Below, piece by piece: positions 7,093-11,402 of a stretch of DNA of 11,402 bases. The position numbers were made by a program, and so were the translations under genes. Positions within the stretch are counted from its first letter, which is position 1, and each line of letters opens with the position of its first letter. The notes beneath the pieces were generated by a model, which saw nothing but the letters and a program-made list of their open reading frames with translations, did not search any database and was not told the DNA's origin. Origin of the DNA: Amylibacter sp. (GTDB taxonomy: Bacteria; Pseudomonadota; Alphaproteobacteria; Rhodobacterales; Rhodobacteraceae); NCBI GenBank assembly GCA_027083485.1, contig JALWOO010000786.1, positions 1 through 11,402 on the forward strand, given 5' to 3'.

Positions 7093-7775
7093 CGGGTTGC
7101 GATCTCGGGTATTTGTGTCAGGTCAGTCAGGATTTTTTGCGGCCGCCATGGCAGGCGCTCCAGTGGATCACCGGCGCGATTGACCCATGTGGTGAAAAAG
7201 CCGTATCCGGCAGCAGCCGCAGCGTCCCAGCCGTTGGAGGACACAAACAGCACCTCGGCGCGGGGACAGTTGAAGCGTTTGCCAACCAGATCGTAAACCG
7301 ATTGATGCGGCTTGAACACGCCTACGCTTTCCACGCTTAAGACATCGTCCAGTACGTTGCCCAAACCGGCGGATTTCACCGCGCCGTGTAGCATATCCGG
7401 CGATCCGTTTGACAGGATTGCCGTATTCATACCGGCAGATTTGAGCGCGGCCAGCATGGCGGGCACTTCGGGATAGGCCGCCAGTTCCCAATAAAGCGCA
7501 AGCAGCCGTTCGCGCAATTCGCCATCCCCTTGCAGGCCCGTGGCCTCCAGCGCGTAATCAAGCCCGTTTTGGGTGACGGTCCAGAAATCGGTGTGGGCAT
7601 CGGCCACGGCGCGTAGCCATGTGTATTGCAGCTGCTTCAGGCGCCAGATTTCGGCCAGCTCTTGCCATTTCGCGGCCAAGGTCTCCCGCCCGGGTTCGCT
7701 TGCCGCGGTACGGGCGGCGGCGGATACATCGAACAGGGTGCCGTAGGCGTCAAAAATACAGGTGGTAATCGGCAT
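7089..7775 (-). CDS. (S)-2-haloacid dehalogenase, type II (HAD superfamily)
   Basis: Type II 2-haloacid dehalogenases hydrolyse (S)-2-haloalkanoic acids to (R)-2-hydroxyacids through an aspartyl-ester intermediate. The 228-residue length fits. By comparison with recalled Pseudomonas L-DEX, the catalytic set is complete: nucleophile Asp9 and Thr13 in FDAYGTLFD, Arg45 in EIWRLKQLQYTWLR, Ser122-Asn123 in LSNGSPDM, Lys155 in FKPHQSVYDL with Tyr161, and Ser179, Asn181, Asp184 in SSNGWDAA. Trp183 lies where L-DEX has a substrate-pocket Trp. This makes a true dehalogenase more likely than a generic HAD phosphatase. The ATG at 7775 has AAAGGAG upstream with good spacing. It is the first gene of a four-gene operon and overlaps the next gene by ATGATGA. 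The substrate cannot be deduced from sequence. Confidence 0.9.
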   Translation of the reverse strand: MPITTCIFDAYGTLFDVSAAARTAASEPGRETLAAKWQELAEIWRLKQLQYTWLRAVADAHTDFWTVTQNGLDYALEATGLQGDGELRERLLALYWELAAYPEVPAMLAALKSAGMNTAILSNGSPDMLHGAVKSAGLGNVLDDVLSVESVGVFKPHQSVYDLVGKRFNCPRAEVLFVSSNGWDAAAAAGYGFFTTWVNRAGDPLERLPWRPQKILTDLTQIPEIATR

Positions 7776-7822
7776 ATGTGAACTCCTTTGGCAAAGAGTG
7801 GCACAAGCGAAAAGGAAGGGAA

Positions 7823-7852
7823 AGGGCCGGTTGTGTGAAAGTGACCAGCCCT
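7823..7852 (-). terminator. Probable rho-independent terminator after ppk2
   Basis: Reading the minus strand, AGGGCTGGT (7852-7844) can pair with ACCGGCCCT (7831-7823) through nine base pairs, one of them G-U, around a 12-base loop. It is followed by TTTCCCTTCCTTTTC, a pyrimidine tract that is T-rich but interrupted. It begins eight bases beyond the ppk2 stop and ends about 48 bases before the dehalogenase start, so it probably separates ppk2 from the downstream operon. The imperfect T tract leaves room for read-through. Confidence 0.6.
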
Positions 7853-7859
7853 GAGGGGA

Positions 7860-8681
7860 TTATACCTTGTGGTGGATTTCCGGCACAAAGGTCTGGTCGT
7901 CCATGGGCGGGCGCACATAGCCCTGTTGTGGCGGGCGTTTCTCCAGCACGATGGGTTCGGGTGTCGTGTCCTCATAGGGAATTTGTGACAGCAGATGATT
8001 GATGCAATTGATCCGCGCGTGTTTCTTTACATCGGAATTCACCACATACCACGGGGCCTGTTTGATATCGGTATGGGCGAACATGATGTCTTTGGCTTTG
8101 GAATATTCCACCCAGCGTTTGCGGGATTCCAGATCCATCGGCGACAGCTTCCAGCGTTTTGTCGGCGTAACCAGACGTTTCTGGAACCGGCGTTCCTGTT
8201 CTTCGTCGGACACGGAAAACCAGTATTTGATCAGGATGATGCCCGAACGCACCAGCATACGTTCAAATTCGGGGCAGGAGCGCAGAAAATCCTGATGCTC
8301 TTCTTCGGTGCAAAAGCCCATGACCTTTTCCACGCCCCCGCGATTGTACCAACTGCGATCAAAGATCACCAATTCGCCGGCGCTGGGCAGGTGGGCGGCG
8401 TATCGCTGGAAATACCACTGGGTTTTCTCGCGTTCGGTGGGGGCGGGCAGGGCAACCACGCGGGTTATGCGCGGGTTCATCGGTTCGGTGATGCGTTTGA
8501 TGGTGCCGCCCTTGCCGGCAGCATCGCGTCCTTCAAAGATCACCACGACCTTCAATCCCTCGCGTTTGATCCATTCCTGCATCTTGACCAGCTCGATTTG
8601 CAGTCGGGCCATTTCCGCCTCGTATCGGGCATTGGAGATTTTCTTCTTTGGATCGCGTGTCTTTTTCGTTTGTTCGGACAT
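7860..8681 (-). CDS. ppk2: Polyphosphate kinase 2 (PPK2 family, single domain)
   Basis: PPK2 enzymes use inorganic polyphosphate to phosphorylate nucleoside di- or monophosphates. The protein has 273 residues with one kinase domain, as in short class I members. The Walker A loop EGRDAAGKGG is at 50-59 with Lys57. The Walker B region is IFDRSWYNRGGVEKV at 106-120 with Asp108-Arg109. The lid segment KRLVTPTKRWKLSPMDLESR covers 168-187. The N-terminal 20 residues are strongly basic (KKTRDPKKK) and may be a disordered tail. The ATG at 8681 has AGGGAG about six to seven bases upstream. The gene lies 66 bases downstream of oxyR on the same strand, so cotranscription is possible, but a dyad in that gap may mark its own regulation. 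Class I (NDP phosphorylation) is inferred from the single-domain architecture; the preferred nucleotide is not determined. Confidence 0.92.
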   Translation of the reverse strand: MSEQTKKTRDPKKKISNARYEAEMARLQIELVKMQEWIKREGLKVVVIFEGRDAAGKGGTIKRITEPMNPRITRVVALPAPTEREKTQWYFQRYAAHLPSAGELVIFDRSWYNRGGVEKVMGFCTEEEHQDFLRSCPEFERMLVRSGIILIKYWFSVSDEEQERRFQKRLVTPTKRWKLSPMDLESRKRWVEYSKAKDIMFAHTDIKQAPWYVVNSDVKKHARINCINHLLSQIPYEDTTPEPIVLEKRPPQQGYVRPPMDDQTFVPEIHHKV

Positions 8682-8699
8682 GTTCAGGCTCCCTGTTTG

Positions 8700-8724
8700 T
8701 TATGCGGGCAGGCTACACGCATAA
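8700..8724. repeat. 7-bp inverted repeat in the oxyR-ppk2 gap
   Basis: TTATGCG at 8700-8706 and CGCATAA at 8718-8724 are perfect reverse complements separated by 11 bases. The dyad lies between the oxyR stop (8748) and the ppk2 start (8681), just upstream of the ppk2 ribosome site. It is not followed by a T tract on the minus strand, so it does not look like an oxyR terminator. It could be an operator or a leader hairpin of ppk2, or chance. Confidence 0.45.
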
Positions 8725-8747
8725 GCGGAGTTTGCATTTGACGAACA

Positions 8748-9677
8748 TCAAGGGGGCGGTGTTTTATGGTCGTTTGACAGATGATTTTGCAATGAATTCG
8801 CGAGTTTCTGAAAATAGGACCCGCGCGGATCACTGCTGCGCCAAACCAGGGTCAGGTGGCGGCCAAAATCGCTATCGGCGACAGGACGGATTTTGATCAA
8901 CGCTTCCATGGCGCGCATGTCGCTGACTGCAAGCGCTGGCAATAGCGCGCAGCCTTCGCCCACGGCCACCATCTGACGCAGCATTTCAAGGCTGGAGGCC
9001 ACGCGGCCGCTGTCTTTGGCCGGCAGATTGCACAGGGCAAGCGTTTGATCGCGTAGGCAGTGTTCGCGCGACAGCATCAGCAGATCCAGCCCGTCAAGGT
9101 CGTGGGCGGAAATTGGCGCGTCGCTCGCCAGCTTATGGCCAACAGGGCAGGCCAGCACAAAGGGTTCAAAATAGAGCGTGGCGCTGGCAATGTCGGGCTG
9201 TTCCGAAGGAGCCGCAATCAATGCCACGTCAATTTTTCGGTTCTTGAGCAGGGCCATCAGATTATCGGTGGTGTCCTCATAGGGGTGCAACCGCAGATCG
9301 GGAAACCCGTGCCGCAGGGCAGGCAGGGCGCGGGGCATGAAATAGGGGCCGATGGTGGGGATTACTCCCAGATGCACATCCCCCATCAAGGGATTGGCCA
9401 GATTGGCACCGATTTCAAACAACCCGCGGGCCTGTGCCAGAATATCATCGGCTTTTTGCAGGATCAGGATACCTGCCTCAGTCGGCAGGACCTGACGGCC
9501 TTGCCGTTCAAAGATTTGCACGCCCAGCAGGTGTTCCAGTTTTTTGATCTGCTGGCTGAGCGCCGGTTGGGAGACGCCGCAAATTTCGGCGGCACGTACA
9601 AAGCTGCGGCTTTGGCCGATGGTGCTGGCGTATTCCAGATCGCGCAGGGACAGACCGGTAACATGGCGAAGGGGCAT
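8748..9677 (-). CDS. oxyR: OxyR, LysR-family peroxide-sensing regulator
   Basis: OxyR senses hydrogen peroxide by forming an intramolecular disulfide and activates antioxidant genes such as catalase. The 309-residue length fits. The N-terminal winged helix-turn-helix spans about 9-68, with RSFVRAAEICGVSQPALSQQ at 25-44 as the LysR signature. The regulatory domain carries the redox pair Cys207 and Cys216 in REHCLRDQTLALC, nine residues apart exactly as Cys199/Cys208 in E. coli OxyR; the HCLRDQ context and the GEGCALLPALAV segment at 240-251 are also OxyR-like. A third cysteine, Cys243, lies in that latter segment. The start at 9677 gives a typical LysR N-terminus, with a weak GGA upstream. It is divergent from katA across 106 bases that hold a phased OxyR-type site, so it probably regulates both katA and itself. 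Confidence 0.93.
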   Translation of the reverse strand: MPLRHVTGLSLRDLEYASTIGQSRSFVRAAEICGVSQPALSQQIKKLEHLLGVQIFERQGRQVLPTEAGILILQKADDILAQARGLFEIGANLANPLMGDVHLGVIPTIGPYFMPRALPALRHGFPDLRLHPYEDTTDNLMALLKNRKIDVALIAAPSEQPDIASATLYFEPFVLACPVGHKLASDAPISAHDLDGLDLLMLSREHCLRDQTLALCNLPAKDSGRVASSLEMLRQMVAVGEGCALLPALAVSDMRAMEALIKIRPVADSDFGRHLTLVWRSSDPRGSYFQKLANSLQNHLSNDHKTPPP

Positions 9678-9686
9678 TGCTTATCC

Positions 9687-9723
9687 ATAATAAATAGTTA
9701 TGGCAACAATAATAACGTTAACT
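9687..9723. promoter_or_regulatory. Probable OxyR binding site in the divergent oxyR-katA promoter
   Basis: OxyR sites follow ATAG-N7-CTAT-N7-ATAG-N7-CTAT. At the same 11-base phase this region reads ATAA (9687-9690), TTAT (9698-9701), ATAA (9709-9712) and AACT (9720-9723). The first three elements each keep three of four consensus bases and the fourth is weak. The first half lies in a perfect dyad, CCATAA-N7-TTATGG (9685-9703), the LysR-type T-N11-A shape. The site starts ten bases from the oxyR ATG, suiting autorepression, and ends 60 bases before katA, suiting activation. Core promoter boxes for katA were not confidently identified. Confidence 0.65.
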
Positions 9724-9783
9724 TTTACCTATTTCAAGACATGTTGTACGCCTGATGAGAAGTTAACACACAGGAGAGATACC

Positions 9784-11244
9784 ATGACACGCAAGAACGG
9801 ATTGACCACAGCCTTTGGCGCACCGGTGCCCGATAACCAGAATGTTATAACAGCCGGCAAGCGCGGCCCGATGTTGCTGCAGGATGTGTGGTTTTTGGAA
9901 AAACTGGCGCATTTTGACCGCGAAGTGATCCCCGAACGTCGCATGCACGCCAAAGGGTCCGGCGCATACGGGACGTTTACTGTGACCAATGACATCACAA
10001 AATATACCCGCGCCAAATTGTTTGGCGAGGTGGGCAAGCAGACCGATCTGTTCGTGCGGTTTTCCACCGTGGCGGGTGAACGTGGTGCGGCAGATGCGGA
10101 ACGCGATATTCGCGGCTTTGCGGTGAAGTTTTACACCGAAGAGGGCAACTGGGATATGGTAGGTAACAACACGCCGGTGTTCTTCCTGCGGGACCCGTTG
10201 AAATTCCCCGATCTGAACCACGCGGTGAAACGCGATCCGCGCACCAATATGCGCTCTGCGGATAACAACTGGGATTTCTGGACCAATCTGCCCGAGGCCC
10301 TGCATCAGGTGACTGTGTTGATGAGCGAACGCGGCATCCCCGCCAGCTATCGCCACATGCACGGGTTTGGCAGCCACACTTTCAGCTTTATCAACGCGGA
10401 TAACGAACGGTTCTGGGTGAAATTCCATTTCGTCAGCCAGCAAGGCATCAAGAACCTGACCGATGCCGAGGCCGCCGAGCTGGTCGGCAAGGACCGCGAG
10501 AGCCATCAGGCTGATTTGTTCAATGCAATCGAGGCTGGCGATTTCCCGAAATGGACCCTGAACGTGCAGATCATGCCCGAGTCAGACGCCGCCAAGGTGC
10601 CCTATAACCCGTTTGATCTGACCAAGGTCTGGCCCAAGGGGGATTATCCGCTGATCGAGGTCGGGGTAATGGAATTGAACCGCAATCCGGAGAACTACTT
10701 TGCCGAGGTCGAACAGGCGGCATTCAGCCCTGCCAATGTGGTGCCGGGGATCAGTTTTTCACCGGATAAAATGTTGCAGGGCCGTCTGTTTTCCTATGGC
10801 GACACCCAGCGCTATCGTCTGGGGGTGAACCACAACCAGATTCCGGTCAACGCCCCGCGCTGTCCGTTCCATTCCTATCACCGCGATGGCGCGATGCGGG
10901 TGGATGGCAATCAGGGGGGGCGTATCGGATACGAGCCGAATATGCACGGCGAATGGGCTGAACAGCCGGATTATTCGGAGCCGCCTCTGTCCATCGACGG
11001 GGCTGCGGATCATTGGAACCACCGCGAGGACACGGATTACTATTCCCAGCCGCGCGCCCTGTTCCAATTGATGAATGACGCGCAAAAGCAGGTGTTGTTT
11101 GAAAATACTGCCCGCGCAATCGGACCGGCCAGAATTGAAATCCAGCACCGCCACATCGAGAATTGCAGCAAGGCCGACCCCGCCTACGGGGCCGGTGTGG
11201 CAAAGGCGCTGGGCATTGATCTGGCCGAGGTCAAAGGGCTGTAG
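9784..11244 (+). CDS. katA: Monofunctional heme catalase (small-subunit clade)
   Basis: Catalase converts hydrogen peroxide to water and oxygen. The 486-residue product fits small-subunit heme catalases. The distal His55 lies in [14 protein letters not shown], the distal Asn128 in [14 protein letters not shown], and the proximal heme-ligand Tyr338 in [14 protein letters not shown] (334-347), followed by [13 protein letters not shown]. No signal peptide is visible, so it is probably cytoplasmic. The start at 9784 is chosen because AGGAGA at 9772-9777 lies six bases upstream and the protein begins [20 protein letters not shown] as in relatives; the open frame extends back to 9700, but that stretch overlaps the regulatory region. 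It is divergent from oxyR and ends at a strong terminator, so it is probably monocistronic and peroxide-induced. The symbol katA is used in the generic sense. Confidence 0.96.
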   Translation: MTRKNGLTTAFGAPVPDNQNVITAGKRGPMLLQDVWFLEKLAHFDREVIPERRMHAKGSGAYGTFTVTNDITKYTRAKLFGEVGKQTDLFVRFSTVAGERGAADAERDIRGFAVKFYTEEGNWDMVGNNTPVFFLRDPLKFPDLNHAVKRDPRTNMRSADNNWDFWTNLPEALHQVTVLMSERGIPASYRHMHGFGSHTFSFINADNERFWVKFHFVSQQGIKNLTDAEAAELVGKDRESHQADLFNAIEAGDFPKWTLNVQIMPESDAAKVPYNPFDLTKVWPKGDYPLIEVGVMELNRNPENYFAEVEQAAFSPANVVPGISFSPDKMLQGRLFSYGDTQRYRLGVNHNQIPVNAPRCPFHSYHRDGAMRVDGNQGGRIGYEPNMHGEWAEQPDYSEPPLSIDGAADHWNHREDTDYYSQPRALFQLMNDAQKQVLFENTARAIGPARIEIQHRHIENCSKADPAYGAGVAKALGIDLAEVKGL

Positions 11245-11276
11245 GGGCAACCCTTCACACGCCGGTCCTTTGATCG

Positions 11277-11306
11277 AACCAGCCGGAGAAATCCGGCTGG
11301 TTTTTT
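11277..11306 (+). terminator. Strong intrinsic terminator of katA
   Basis: AACCAGCCGGA (11277-11287) pairs perfectly with TCCGGCTGGTT (11292-11302), an 11-bp stem closed by a GAAA tetraloop (11288-11291) and running into six Ts (11301-11306). It lies 32 bases after the katA stop. The opposite strand has no T tract, so it should act only on katA transcripts and not on the convergent gene to the right. Confidence 0.93.
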
Positions 11307-11310
11307 ATTG

Positions 11311-11402
11311 TTACAGGTTTTCCGGCTGTGGCATGCCCAGCACGTGAAAGCCGCCGTCCACATGGATGATTTCGCCAGTGGTGCAGGCGCCTGCCTCGGA
11401 GG
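11311..11402 (-). CDS. fabI: Probable enoyl-ACP reductase (FabI), C-terminal 29 residues only
   Basis: The minus strand has an open frame from the window edge to a TAA at 11313-11311, encoding 29 residues that include TTGEIIHVDGGFHVLGMP and end PQPENL. TGE...VDGG followed by a GFHVLGM tail is the typical C-terminus of short-chain dehydrogenase-like enoyl-ACP reductases, which catalyse the last step of fatty-acid elongation. The GM-ending tail favours FabI over a general SDR, whose VDGG would normally be followed by a shorter, different end. It converges on katA with the katA terminator between them. The catalytic Tyr and Lys lie outside the window, so the call rests on the tail alone. Confidence 0.68.
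   Translation of the reverse strand, partial: SEAGACTTGEIIHVDGGFHVLGMPQPENL

Noticed and set aside
5660..7296. Plus-strand open frames of 291 and 281 codons (5660-6535 and 6451-7296)
   Set aside because: Both are antisense to the dehydratase and hydrolase genes, whose catalytic motifs and overlapping junctions are clear; neither has a plausible domain.
7995..8741. Plus-strand open frame of 248 codons opposite ppk2
   Set aside because: ppk2 on the minus strand has clear Walker A, Walker B and lid motifs; this is its shadow.
9700..9783. Upstream extension of katA by 28 codons
   Set aside because: It would run through the divergent regulatory region; the ATG at 9784 has a strong ribosome site and gives the usual catalase N-terminus.
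1..11402. Mobile elements, CRISPR arrays, tRNA or rRNA genes, phage or defence genes
   Set aside because: I saw no transposase, integrase, regularly spaced direct repeats, tRNA-like cloverleaf or toxin-antitoxin signature. The gene content is ordinary metabolic and stress-response chromosome.

Overview
The window looks like chromosomal DNA from an alphaproteobacterium of the Rhodobacterales (roseobacter-like). The case rests on GC-rich coding sequence, a divergent oxyR-katA pair, a BetI/BetA choline module, a PPK2 polyphosphate kinase, a FabI-like C-terminus, and a partial left-hand gene of a type I recall mainly from Rhodobacteraceae genomes. This is inference from protein resemblance read by eye; no database search was run.

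Layout, left to right. (1) 1-965, minus: 3'-truncated gene for a largely low-complexity protein, of the kind often annotated loosely as a 'chemotaxis protein CheA' relative in Rhodobacteraceae. (2) 966-1106: AT-rich divergent intergenic region. (3) 1107-1772, plus: thiamine diphosphokinase with a GTG start. (4) 1765-1784: perfect 9+9 inverted repeat, likely a BetI operator, followed by betI (1824-2429) and betA (2444-4105) on the plus strand. betB is not in the window. (5) 4107-7775, minus: a tight four-gene operon, each junction overlapping by an ATGA-type stop/start. In transcription order it encodes a type II (S)-2-haloacid dehalogenase, an alpha/beta hydrolase, a PLP-dependent threonine/serine dehydratase-like enzyme and an endonuclease/exonuclease/phosphatase-fold protein. 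betA and the last operon gene converge with one base between their stop codons. (6) 7860-8681, minus: ppk2, with a probable terminator just beyond it (7823-7852). (7) 8748-9677, minus: oxyR, divergent from katA (9784-11244, plus). The intergenic region carries a phased OxyR-type site. katA ends at a strong intrinsic terminator with a GAAA tetraloop (11277-11306). (8) 11311-11402, minus: last 29 codons of a probable enoyl-ACP reductase.

How the genes work together. betI-betA handles osmoprotectant supply (choline to betaine aldehyde). oxyR-katA is a peroxide-response pair. ppk2 sits just downstream of oxyR and could add a stress or energy role, but the sequence does not prove co-regulation. 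The four-gene operon is the least understood part: its overlaps imply coupled expression, and its enzymes could act on small halogenated or hydroxylated acids, but no substrate can be read from the sequence.

I see no mobile element, CRISPR array, tRNA or rRNA, and no clearly novel system. The best leads are the four-gene operon, an Asp-to-Asn change at the expected catalytic acid of the alpha/beta hydrolase, and the three operator-like dyads.
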